Positions 54,271 through 62,752 of a stretch of DNA of 64,000 bases are shown here, piece after piece. The DNA comes from Bacteroidota bacterium (GTDB lineage: Bacteria > Bacteroidota > Bacteroidia > AKYH767-A > OLB10), in NCBI GenBank assembly GCA_016714535.1, contig JADKDR010000013.1:62001-126000 (forward strand), read 5' to 3'. The position numbers and the translations under genes are program-made. Every line of letters begins with the position of its first letter. Within the stretch, counting starts at the first letter, position 1. Below the pieces are notes generated by a model that was given only the letters and a program-made list of their open reading frames with translations, was not told the origin of the DNA and ran no database searches.

Positions 54271-55497
54271 TTATTCGTAACGAAGGGCTTCGATGGGGTC
54301 AAGTTTCGAAGCCTTAATAGCTGGGTACAAACCGCTAATGAGCCCGGTAAAAAAGCAAATGATTACTCCGGCCAATATCCAGTTCCAAGGAATGATAAAA
54401 CCTGTATCGAGCATAGATGCCAAACCATTGCCCATGGCTATGCCTAATATAATTCCCATTAGTCCGCCAAGTAGCGAAATCATTATTGCCTCAAGTAAAA
54501 ACTGACGTGTAATTACCGCACGATTTGCTCCTAATGCTTTGCGAATGCCAATTTCGCGGGTACGCTCAGTTACCGAAACCAGCATAATATTCATTAAACC
54601 TATAGCTGCACCAAGCAAGGTTATTAATGCAATAAAAATTGCTGCCAACTGAATATTGCTCGTTTGTTCAATTAGCATGGTTGCTAACCCGTCACTTTTC
54701 GAAATAGCAAACGAGTCATCTTTGCCTATTTCATCTTTACGAATGTTGCGCATTAGCGCAATTGCTTCGCCTATCGATCCATCCATTTGCTTCACATTCT
54801 GCAGCCTAACGGTTACCGTATATGAAGTTTTTGAAGTAGCATAATTCTCTTTTAGTGTACTTATGGGGATATAACAATTCTTATCGGCACTCATGCCCAT
54901 CGAGCTGCCTTTTTCTTTAAGTACTCCTATAACCCTGTATTTGCGGCTTCCTACACTTATCTCTTTATTAATGGCACTGGCTTTTTTAAATAATTTAGTT
55001 GCTATGTCTTTTCCTAATATAACCACATTGGCACCAGTCATCATATCAAAGGTGCTAAAGTTTCGGCCTTTTTCAATTTCAAGCGCTGAGATAGCCAGGT
55101 ATTTTTCATCACCACCAAACACAAATATATTGGGGTTGGTTTTTTCGTTTTTATAAGATAAGGTGGAAATAGAACTCGCCATAGCTGAGAGGCAAATGTC
55201 GGAAGGGAATGTGTAGGTATGTTTGAACATAACAGCTTGCCGGTAAGTAATTGGGTCATTACGCTTAACCTTTCGCCTGTTGCCCATTCGTATACCCCGT
55301 TCGCGATTATCAATATTAAAAGCATTGCTACCCATGCTGCTGAGGCTGCTGCTGAGGCTATTTTTAAGCGCATCGATGCTGGTCAAAATGCCTACCAGTG
55401 CCGTAATGCCAATGGCAATAATGCCGGCCGTTAGCCATGCACGCAACGCCTGCGATTTAATACTGTCTATGGCTAATCTAAAATCTTCGCGATTCAT
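54271..55497 (-). CDS. MacB/FtsX-type ABC transporter permease
   Basis: A 408-residue permease: N-terminal helix, a periplasmic MacB_PCD domain (about 45-270: VIGVLKEKGSSMGMS), and three further helices in the FtsX domain with the hallmark MLVSVTERTREIGIRKALGAN followed by GGLMGIILGIAMG and GLYPAIKASKLDPIEALRYE. It would export a peptide, lipoprotein or drug with an ATPase that is not encoded adjacent. It stands alone on the minus strand. Confidence 0.92.
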   Translation of the reverse strand: MNREDFRLAIDSIKSQALRAWLTAGIIAIGITALVGILTSIDALKNSLSSSLSSMGSNAFNIDNRERGIRMGNRRKVKRNDPITYRQAVMFKHTYTFPSDICLSAMASSISTLSYKNEKTNPNIFVFGGDEKYLAISALEIEKGRNFSTFDMMTGANVVILGKDIATKLFKKASAINKEISVGSRKYRVIGVLKEKGSSMGMSADKNCYIPISTLKENYATSKTSYTVTVRLQNVKQMDGSIGEAIALMRNIRKDEIGKDDSFAISKSDGLATMLIEQTSNIQLAAIFIALITLLGAAIGLMNIMLVSVTERTREIGIRKALGANRAVITRQFLLEAIMISLLGGLMGIILGIAMGNGLASMLDTGFIIPWNWILAGVIICFFTGLISGLYPAIKASKLDPIEALRYE

Positions 55498-55635
55498 AAT
55501 GCAAATCTATGCTGTTGTTTGACTTTCTTGTATTAAGATTGTTACAAACCTAAGTCTTTTTGTGTTAGGTAAAAAATAATACTTCTTATTGCTTGTTAAA
55601 GATTGATTAGCCACCTTTGAAAAAAATTATCTATT

Positions 55636-56092
55636 ATGCTTACCATTGTTGGAATCATTTTATTTTGAGCCATTCTACTTGTACTTGAGATTATCCTATT
55701 GCCAGGCCTCATTGTTGGAATTATTGGTTCCATTATCATGATATTTGGACTGTCGCTCATGTACAAAAAATCATGGAGTAACAGCAGGACATATTACGCT
55801 GCTTACCACAGCCGTTTCTACAGGAGGATTTCTGTGGTGGGCTTTTACAAGCAAGACATGGAATCGGTTTAGTCTGCGCACTGTAAATCATGCCAAGGCC
55901 ATTAACTACTTAGAGAACGAAGTAAAAGTTGGTGACATTGCCACCACCATATCGGCCATGAGGCCTATGGGCACTGTACTTATTAACGATAAAAAATACG
56001 AAGCACTTAGTCAGATTAGCTTTATTGATGTTGGCAAAGCGGTTATTGTAATTGAAGTATTGCCCAATAAACTTGTTGTAAAGGAAGCTTAG
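55636..56092 (+). pseudogene. NfeD-like membrane protein, broken
   Basis: An NfeD-family gene (about 151 codons) disrupted twice. The ATG at 55636 begins MLTIVGIILF, then TGA (55666-55668) interrupts where TGG or a Leu codon is expected, followed by ILLVLEIILLPGLIVGIIG. A second lesion is one extra A in the run 55765-55770; after it the frame MYKNHGVTAGHITLL continues to 56092 with the OB-like NfeD domain (VGDIATTISAMRPMGTVLINDKKYEALS). NfeD proteins partner with stomatin-like membrane proteins; no partner is visible. Two separate defects make a real pseudogene likelier than a single read error. Confidence 0.7.
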
Positions 56093-56200
56093 TTCTTTTA
56101 ATATAGCAGGTGTTGTGTTTTAATGTATTTTCGAAACCACTTTCTTCACAAATTAGTTTTTGTACTATTGCAACCAGACAACATTTTTTTCTTTTTTTAA

Positions 56201-57694
56201 ATGGAAAAACATAGCATCAGTACCCACCATCTTGATTTCAATAAAATCATCTCGATTATTGAAGGAAAAATTCCGCTTGAGCTTTCAGATAGTGCCCGGC
56301 AAAAAATAGCAAAATGCCGCGAGTTTCTTGATAAAAAAATTGCGCAACCTGATATGGTTGTGTATGGCATTAACACCGGTTTTGGCTCTTTGTACAATAA
56401 AACAATTAATAGCAATGAGCTCGAGCAGTTGCAGGAGAATCTGGTAATGTCGCACGCATGTGGTACCGGAAGCGAAGCGCCTCCGGAAATCGTAAAGCTA
56501 ATGTTGTTGCTGAAAATTCAGGCTTTAAGCTATGGTAACTCAGGTGTAACAGTAGCAACGGTACAACGATTAATTGACTACTACAACAACGATATCTTGC
56601 CTCAGGTATTTACCCAGGGTTCGCTGGGAGCAAGTGGCGACCTTGCCCCTTTGGCCCATCTTTGTTTACCGTTAATTAATAAGGGCAAAGTTTATTATCA
56701 GGGCAAATTGCAAGATGCAGCCATCGTAAATAAGGCTTGTAACTATGACCCTATACGTTTGCAATCGAAAGAAGGACTGGCACTGCTCAATGGCACCCAA
56801 TTTATGAGTGCCTATGCGGTATGGTGTGTTATACACGCACAGCGAGTGTTGCAATGGTGCAATCAAATTGCAGCTATGTCGCTCGAGGCATTTGATGGGC
56901 GCATCGAACCTTTTCATCATCTCATACAAGAAGTGAGGCCGCATGCCGGACAAATACAAGTTGCGCTTACCATGAGGCAACTGTTGCAGGGTAGTGAAAT
57001 TATTAATCAAGCTAAAAAACATGTGCAAGACCCATACTCGTTTAGGTGTATACCACAGGTGCATGGAGCAAGTAGCGATGCCATAAATTATGTAAGCTCG
57101 GTTGTTTTTAACGAGATTAATTCAGTTACCGACAATCCTACCATTTTTCCCGATGCTGATTTGATAATAAGCGCAGGAAATTTTCATGGGCAGCCGCTTG
57201 CGCTAGCCCTCGATTTTCTTGCCATTGCCTTAAGCGAGTTAGGAAGTATAAGCGAACGCAGAACTTATTTGCTAATTTCGGGGCAACGGGGTTTGCCTCC
57301 TTTTCTTACTGCCAATGCCGGCCTTAATAGCGGCATGATGATTCCACAGTATACGGCTGCAAGCATCGTTTCGCAAAACAAGCAATTATCCACACCTGCA
57401 TCGGTCGATTCTATTGTTAGCAGTAATGGGCAGGAAGATCATGTAAGTATGGGTGCTAATGCTGCAGTAAAGGTCGCTCAGGTGGTTCATAATCTTTATA
57501 CCATACTTGCTATCGAATTGCTCAATGCTGCTCAGGCCCTTAATTTCAGACGACCTTTGCGTTCCGCTCCTTATATAGAGAAATTGCACCAGCAAGTGCG
57601 CAGCGTGGTAAGTTATAATGAACAAGACAGGGTACTTAGCAACGATATTGAACACATCAGAAGGCTATTAATGGAAATTAACCCATCGTTATAG
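56201..57694 (+). CDS. hutH: Histidine ammonia-lyase
   Basis: A 497-residue HutH, converting histidine to urocanate and ammonia. The autocatalytic MIO prosthetic group forms from ASG (residues 144-146) in GSLGASGDLAPLAHL. YGINTGFGSLY, NGTQFMSAYA and QDPYSFRCIPQVHG are also characteristic. It is the first step of histidine degradation; hutU, the second, is at 10.0-11.7 kb, so the genes are dispersed. hutI and formimidase genes are not in the window. Confidence 0.96.
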   Translation: MEKHSISTHHLDFNKIISIIEGKIPLELSDSARQKIAKCREFLDKKIAQPDMVVYGINTGFGSLYNKTINSNELEQLQENLVMSHACGTGSEAPPEIVKLMLLLKIQALSYGNSGVTVATVQRLIDYYNNDILPQVFTQGSLGASGDLAPLAHLCLPLINKGKVYYQGKLQDAAIVNKACNYDPIRLQSKEGLALLNGTQFMSAYAVWCVIHAQRVLQWCNQIAAMSLEAFDGRIEPFHHLIQEVRPHAGQIQVALTMRQLLQGSEIINQAKKHVQDPYSFRCIPQVHGASSDAINYVSSVVFNEINSVTDNPTIFPDADLIISAGNFHGQPLALALDFLAIALSELGSISERRTYLLISGQRGLPPFLTANAGLNSGMMIPQYTAASIVSQNKQLSTPASVDSIVSSNGQEDHVSMGANAAVKVAQVVHNLYTILAIELLNAAQALNFRRPLRSAPYIEKLHQQVRSVVSYNEQDRVLSNDIEHIRRLLMEINPSL

Positions 57695-57836
57695 TTATTG
57701 AATACGGCATTTTTTTGTCTGATTTGAGAATATTCGCACTTTCATTGCATGTTAGGTGAAAACAGTTATTTAGACTGTGAATGGAAATAAAAGCAGAATT
57801 ATTTTTTACTAAGTTTTTTTGTTTAAATAATATCCA

Positions 57837-57844
57837 TAGTTTTG
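57837..57844 (+). promoter_or_regulatory. -7 promoter element of the stress-protein gene
   Basis: TAGTTTTG, a TAnnTTTG match, 18 bases before ATG 57863. Confidence 0.35.
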
Positions 57845-57862
57845 TTTTCAAATATTAACTTT

Positions 57863-58749
57863 ATGAACAAGGCACAATTTGAAATCAACCGGATCCTAAT
57901 CCCTTACGATTTTTCGGAAACTGCAGCTCTGGCATTAGAGCATGGTATATTTATGGCAAAATTTCTTAGAGCAGAAGTTAAGCTGTTACATATTATAGAA
58001 ACGGTATCGTTTACATCAGCCATAAGCCATGCGTTTAGTGGATTCGAAAAAAAGATTGAAGCCGAATCGAACGAAAAGTTGCAGGAACTTGCAGTGAAGT
58101 TACATCAGGATTCAGGGGTATCCATTTTAGTTGGAACCGAGATTGGTCGTATATATAAAAAGATAGCCAGTAGTGCCAAGCAATGGCATGCCGACATTAT
58201 AGTTATGGGTACTCACGGAAGCAGTGGCCTCAAAAGAGCGTAACCGGCACCAACACCATTCGGGTTATTGCTGAGGCTGAGTGTCCGGTTATTTCGGTTC
58301 AGGCACATGCTAACAAAATGGGTTTTAATAACATTGTATTGCCCATAGATGATTCGGCACACTCACGCCACAAGGTGCCCATGTGTGTTGCCATGGCCAA
58401 CATATATCAATCTAAAGTTCATATTCTCGCATTTAAACCTAAAAAAGATGTTGAAGATAGTCACCGCAAATTTGTTGTACGCATTGAACAAGTAGAAGAT
58501 TTTCTGACTGAGCACAACCTCATTTCCGAAACCCATTACACCACTGAAGGAAATCAAGGTGACGATACTATAAATTTTGCCAAGAGCATTGAAGCAGACC
58601 TTATTGTGATGATGACTGAGCAGGAGTTTAGCATTACCGGAACTTCGCTTGGTACTTTTGCTAATACTGTTATCAATCGTAGCCCCATAGCTGTATTAAG
58701 TGTGCAACCACAAGAGAGCAACCCAGATAATATTTCTGTAGGATATTAA
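57863..58749 (+). CDS. Universal stress protein, tandem domain (frameshifted)
   Basis: A tandem UspA protein of 295 residues after adding one A to the run 58232-58235. The first domain has RILIPYDFSETAALALEHGIFMA and the nucleotide-binding DIIVMGTHGSSGLKK; the second has NIVLPIDDSAHSRHKVP and a degenerate DLIVMMTEQEF. The raw reading stops at 58246 and resumes in the next frame. UspA proteins respond to starvation and stress in the cytoplasm. I use ATG 57863 (MNKAQFEINRIL); an earlier start at 57842 would lie on the promoter box. Confidence 0.85.
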
Positions 58750-58918
58750 AGCATTTGTTAGTTATTGTAAATCGCTATAGCGATTTAAGAATCCTCTTGT
58801 TGAATTAGCAGAACCATTTTAATTAAATTATAGGCGAAGCTTTTAACTCCACAATTAATTTAGTGTCTAAAGGCTATAGCCGTTTTACAGACGATAGCGG
58901 ATTAAAGCTGTTATCATA
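58750..58918. other. Intergenic region with palindrome
   Basis: A perfect 18-base palindrome, AAATCGCTATAGCGATTT, lies at 58769-58786 and a shorter one, GGCTATAGCC, at 58872-58881. There is no T-run, so they are not standard terminators; the recurring GCTATAGC core suggests a small repeat family. Confidence 0.45.
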
Positions 58919-59413
58919 ATGCATATGCTCATGAACATCCTTCCTGAAATAAAATTATTGGAATTAAAAACATTGATTGGCATGCATCAATCGATGAGCT
59001 TAGTTGCAAATGCTACCCAGCAATTGTGGAGCAAGTTTAAACCTAGAGTAGGAGAGGTGCAGAGCCGAAGGAATGAAGACTTTATTTCGTTGCAAATTTA
59101 TCCTCCTGATTATTTTATAGAATTCAATCCATTGCGAGCGTTTGAAAAATGGGCATTGGTTGAAACAGAAGCTGCAACAATTGCACCCGAAGGAATGGAT
59201 ATTATCAATTTGCCGGGCGGGCTGTATGCAGTGTTTAATTATAAAGGAAATAGCAACGACACGCGAATTTTTCAATACATATACACCCAATGGTTGCCGG
59301 CATCAAATTATGTGCTCGATAGCCGCCCACATTTTGAAGTGTTGGGGCCAGCATATATACACAATGATACTAATGCTGAAGAGGAAATTTATATTCCCAT
59401 TAAGAATAAGTAA
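58919..59413 (+). CDS. GyrI-like effector-binding domain protein
   Basis: A 164-residue protein with the GyrI-like/AraC effector-binding fold: LIGMHQSMSLVANATQQLWSKF near the start, ALVETEAATIAPEGMDIINLPGGLYAVFNYKG in the middle, and ending DTNAEEEIYIPIKNK, the characteristic EIYIPI tail. No DNA-binding domain is present, so it likely binds small hydrophobic molecules or acts like the SbmC/GyrI group. Two further in-frame ATGs (58925, 58931) could be the start. Confidence 0.8.
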   Translation: MHMLMNILPEIKLLELKTLIGMHQSMSLVANATQQLWSKFKPRVGEVQSRRNEDFISLQIYPPDYFIEFNPLRAFEKWALVETEAATIAPEGMDIINLPGGLYAVFNYKGNSNDTRIFQYIYTQWLPASNYVLDSRPHFEVLGPAYIHNDTNAEEEIYIPIKNK

Positions 59414-59560
59414 AAGTAGTTTAGTTTTTATTACGATGGATTTCAACTTCTGCTGTTGATATACATTGTTAATGGAGACGAGATTACTGCCTAGTTGCTC
59501 GTGCATCAAAAGTTGCGACAAAAATATTCCGCAGGTCAATATATTTTGTAACCAAAAGGT

Positions 59561-59582
59561 ACCATGGGTTTTAACCCATGGT
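59561..59582. repeat. Perfect palindrome ACCATGGGTT/AACCCATGGT
   Basis: Arms ACCATGGGTT and AACCCATGGT with a TT spacer. It sits in the roughly 250-base gap between the GyrI-like gene and a secreted-protein gene; no T-run follows, so a REP-like element is more likely than a terminator. Confidence 0.5.
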
Positions 59583-59630
59583 GTTTAGAAATAGCATTGT
59601 AATAAAAATCAATTAACAGATCAAAATTTT

Positions 59631-59638
59631 TACATTTG
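59631..59638 (+). promoter_or_regulatory. -7 promoter element of the secreted repeat protein
   Basis: TACATTTG, exact TAnnTTTG match, 31 bases before the assumed start at 59670. Confidence 0.45.
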
Positions 59639-59669
59639 GTACCTATTTATAACACAACTCAAAATAACA

Positions 59670-60854
59670 ATCAAAAAAAAATCTCTTACAGCCGTAGTAA
59701 AAAACATTCTCCTCCTTATTTTACTCATCGTTGCATGTACAACAAACCTCCACGCACAAAACCCACTAGTAAAACAATGGGATAAACGCTTTGGTGGAAC
59801 TGGTATTGAAAATGGCTTAGATAATATTACACAAACTACTGATGGCGGATATATTATGGGTGGTCGTTCGCAATCCGGAATAAGTGGAGATAAAACTGAA
59901 AGCAATTTGGGCGCAGAACAAACATGGGTTGTAAAAACAGATTCATTTGGCAGTAAACAATGGGACAAAACATTGCACACAAATAATAATGCCGGAGACG
60001 GGTTGGGTTTTGCAATACAAACAAAAGATGGATGTTATGTAATGGCAAACTCAACTGGAGCCGGAATTGGAGGTGATAAAACACAAGCTTCACAGGGACT
60101 CTGGGATTACTGGATAATAAAATTTTGTGATAGCACTTCATCTATTACTCCTATGGTAAATTTAGGTACTAGCGACACTATCTTCTGCGATAAACAATCC
60201 ATCAACTTTTTTGATTTGTCATTGAATAATCCAACATCTTGGCAGTGGTATTTTCCCGGTGCGCTACCAGATACTTCCACATTGCAAAACCCTATAGGTA
60301 TTTATTATCCAAGCTATGGGCAGTTTAATATTAGCCTCAAAGCATGCAATGCTGCCGGTTGCGATAGTTTGTTTTTGCCACTTTTTATTGCTGAGTTACA
60401 AAGTCCACCAGCGCCTGTTGTTACTTTAAATGGTAGCATGATGTGCTCATCGCCTGCATACTCTTATGCATGGTACGAGACTGGCAATCTCACATTGTTA
60501 TTATCAAGCAACCAATGTTACCAACCAACAGTAACGGGCAATTATTTTGTAATTATTGCGGATAGTAACGGTTGCAGTACACCTTCGGCAACAACTGCAA
60601 TTACATCTATGCAAAATGAAAATAACCATACCTGTATACCAGTATTTGATGGCACACATTTAAATTTACAGGGCAATTGCATCATAGAACATCAATCATT
60701 TCTATATATATATGATGCACAAGGCAAAGAAGTTTTTGCTTCGCAACTTTCATCAACAGGTGTTGACTTACCGCTCACAACCAATGGAATTTATTTTTAT
60801 CGTATAGTATCACGAGGTGGTACATCACATGGCAAGTTTTCTTTTGTTAAATAA
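59670..60854 (+). CDS. Secreted repeat/PKD-like protein, no standard start codon
   Basis: A protein of about 394 residues whose signal peptide (KKKSLTAVVKNILLLILLIV, ending LHAQ) is encoded before the first ATG (59856). No ATG, GTG or TTG occurs in frame between the promoter box and the signal peptide; ATC 59670 or ATA 59664 would have to serve, or a base is wrong. Two propeller-type repeats (QWDKRFGGTGIENGLDNITQ; TTDGGYIMGG, QWDKTLH, GLWDYWIIKF) precede a PKD-like domain (QSINFFDLSLNNPTSWQWYF). The C-terminus (IYDAQGKEVFAS, NGIYFYRIV, GKFSFVK) is a weak T9SS-type tail. It is probably a surface protein. Confidence 0.68.
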   Translation: MKKKSLTAVVKNILLLILLIVACTTNLHAQNPLVKQWDKRFGGTGIENGLDNITQTTDGGYIMGGRSQSGISGDKTESNLGAEQTWVVKTDSFGSKQWDKTLHTNNNAGDGLGFAIQTKDGCYVMANSTGAGIGGDKTQASQGLWDYWIIKFCDSTSSITPMVNLGTSDTIFCDKQSINFFDLSLNNPTSWQWYFPGALPDTSTLQNPIGIYYPSYGQFNISLKACNAAGCDSLFLPLFIAELQSPPAPVVTLNGSMMCSSPAYSYAWYETGNLTLLLSSNQCYQPTVTGNYFVIIADSNGCSTPSATTAITSMQNENNHTCIPVFDGTHLNLQGNCIIEHQSFLYIYDAQGKEVFASQLSSTGVDLPLTTNGIYFYRIVSRGGTSHGKFSFVK

Positions 60855-60862
60855 TTAAAATA

Positions 60863-60922
60863 GCCACAAAGGCGCAAAGCTTTAATGCATTATGATTCTT
60901 AGTGCCTTTGCGTCTTTGCGGC
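60863..60922. repeat. Palindromic intergenic repeat, copy 1
   Basis: A 60-base element with imperfect terminal inverted repeats: GCCACAAAGGCGCAAAG at the left and CTTTGCGTCTTTGCGGC at the right. It resembles the short CACAAAG-rich palindromic repeats scattered through many Bacteroidota and other bacterial genomes, probably non-autonomous mobile palindromes. Confidence 0.65.
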
Positions 60923-60963
60923 AAAAACGTATTGTAGCATTGAACTATTTTTAAAAAATAATA

Positions 60964-61029
60964 GCCACAAAAGCATAAACCCAAAGTTTTTATGCAATGT
61001 GTTTCTCAATGCCTTTGCATCTTTGTGGC
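60964..61029. repeat. Palindromic intergenic repeat, copy 2
   Basis: A diverged second copy, 41 bases after the first, with GCCACAAAAGCATAAA at the left and TTTGCATCTTTGTGGC at the right. The arms again pair with each other across a loop of about 30 bases. Tandem occurrence suggests local duplication. Confidence 0.6.
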
Positions 61030-61232
61030 AAAATTGTATAGTAACGAATTTGTAGAATCGCATGGTAAAAGCAAGTTGCAAATGCAACAAGTCGAATTTT
61101 TGGATAGCGAAAGTTTTGCAATTTTAAAGCGGGCGTTGTAGTAGAAAATTTATTGTCAAATATGTAATTAGAAGGTAACCTTGCGTGCTTAACACAACTT
61201 ATCAAATTATTAAACTAAACTCAAAAATAAAG

Positions 61233-62246
61233 ATGAAAAACGCTTTACAATATTCAGTTGCTATCATCTTAGCTTCGATGCTATTCATGAGCCAATTAAA
61301 AGCTCAATGCAATTGGCAAGAAAAATTAAACGATGGATTTGAGTATTCAACTGTAATTCCGGATATCATTCCCGGAACAACTGTTCACAATACGCCACAA
61401 ACATTTGCAGTGCATAACGGCCTAAAATCAGTTTATCTGAATTTTTTAAACACGCTACCAGCTGGCTCGTTAGTTTACGATCGTACGATTACGGTGTGTC
61501 CTAATGTAGCCATCCAATTATCAGCTTGGCTTACAACAACGTTCTCAGGAACGCAATGTGATATGCGAATTGAAATTACCGATGGTAACAGTGTGCAGTT
61601 ATCAAATGTAGCAAGCATTGTTGCTCCTTATGCGCCTGTATGGATTCAGTATCAATCGGGCATCATTACACCTACTACGAATACCATCCGATTAAAAATG
61701 TATGCAAATAGTGCAGGCTCGTCAGGTGGTAACGATCTATCGTTTGATGATTTGGAAATGGAGCAATGCAGCATGATCAATTTAGGTGCCGATTCAATTA
61801 AATGCAACACCAGCACCATCACCTTAAATGCCGGAAACGGATATGCCACATATGCTTGGAGCAATGGCGATACCACTCAATTTGTTTCTGCATCTACTAC
61901 ATTACCCGGTAGCGTAGTACTCAATTATAATGTTATTGTTACGGATACCAATGGGTGCGTTTTTGGAGATACTATACAAATAATCTTTGTGCCTTGTAAT
62001 GCGCTAAACGAAATGAATAGTGCGAACGATATTATTGCAACTCCAAATCCAACAAATGGTGTAATTACCATAAATATCAATATTGACTTAAAGCATATTG
62101 AGCTATGCGATATTTATGGAAAAATTATTAGATCCTTTTCTAATGCGAAAATTATAAATCTTGACGATTTACCAAAGGGAATTTATTTGCTACAGTTCGA
62201 AAAAATGAATGGTGAAAGGGTATTTCAAAGAATCGTATTGCAATAG
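61233..62246 (+). CDS. Secreted protein with T9SS sorting domain
   Basis: A 337-residue protein with signal peptide (MKNALQYSVAIILASM, ending QLKAQ). Residues about 25-190 form a carbohydrate-binding-like jellyroll (VHNTPQTFAVHNGLKSVYLN, DMRIEITDGNSVQLSNV, GGNDLSFDDLEMEQ). A PKD/Ig-like segment (ITLNAGNGYATYAWSNGDTT) and a C-terminal T9SS sorting domain (IIATPNPTNGVITININ, LPKGIYLLQF, RIVLQ) follow. I use ATG 61233 because it starts the signal peptide directly; the TTG/ATG upstream at 61185 gives a non-signal extension. Confidence 0.8.
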   Translation: MKNALQYSVAIILASMLFMSQLKAQCNWQEKLNDGFEYSTVIPDIIPGTTVHNTPQTFAVHNGLKSVYLNFLNTLPAGSLVYDRTITVCPNVAIQLSAWLTTTFSGTQCDMRIEITDGNSVQLSNVASIVAPYAPVWIQYQSGIITPTTNTIRLKMYANSAGSSGGNDLSFDDLEMEQCSMINLGADSIKCNTSTITLNAGNGYATYAWSNGDTTQFVSASTTLPGSVVLNYNVIVTDTNGCVFGDTIQIIFVPCNALNEMNSANDIIATPNPTNGVITININIDLKHIELCDIYGKIIRSFSNAKIINLDDLPKGIYLLQFEKMNGERVFQRIVLQ

Positions 62247-62752
62247 ATAGGTGGGCGAATTTCTTTTATTCTAAATTTCCCAACTGAGATTGGCTATCAT
62301 TTTTGTCAGTCAACTAAAAACACAAAACCAAAATCACTTCACCAAGCTAAATATTTACCTAAGCAACAAAAGGACAAGCTGCGCTTTTGCAATAATTTTT
62401 ATTTTGGGTAATGGTTGTTCAATCCTTTTGTACGGAGGGATGTTGCTTTCGAGATTGCAATGAGTGAAAATTGTACATATAGAAAACCTAGAGCTTATTT
62501 TATAAGCATAACACATAAGTCGTAATGTTGTGTTCAAGGCAATAGGGATATTTGCACTTTCCCAAATTTGACTGTTCTTTATTAGGTTCTTATTTGTGCT
62601 AATCGCTAAAGTGCGATTCGTTTAGGTACATTTAATATTTTGCCGCAAACTAACAGACTTTGAAAAATATGGGCAAGATGCGTTACTCTTTCATTGCGAA
62701 AAGCGTGGATGATCGTTTGACACTGTAGGTCGAAGAAGATTGCTTTTACTTA
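62247..62752. other. Intergenic, contains one hairpin, no gene seen
   Basis: About 500 bases without a supported ORF. AATCGC (62601-62606) and GCGATT (62613-62618) form a short hairpin similar to the larger palindrome at 58769-58786. The rest is AT-rich and unstructured as far as I can see. Confidence 0.4.

Larger units (their letters stand above)
60855..61232. other. Intergenic region with two palindromic repeat copies
   Basis: Apart from the two repeats described separately, I see only a short AT-rich leader before the gene at 61233; no tRNA or further ORF is supported. Confidence 0.4.

Noticed and set aside
55636..55770. TGA recoded as tryptophan or selenocysteine
   Set aside because: TGA serves as a normal stop in several intact genes of the window, and no other gene has an internal TGA in a conserved frame. 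A second lesion in the same gene supports decay.
60855..61232. CRISPR array
   Set aside because: Two diverged palindromic elements only, with no regularly spaced identical repeats and no cas genes in the window.
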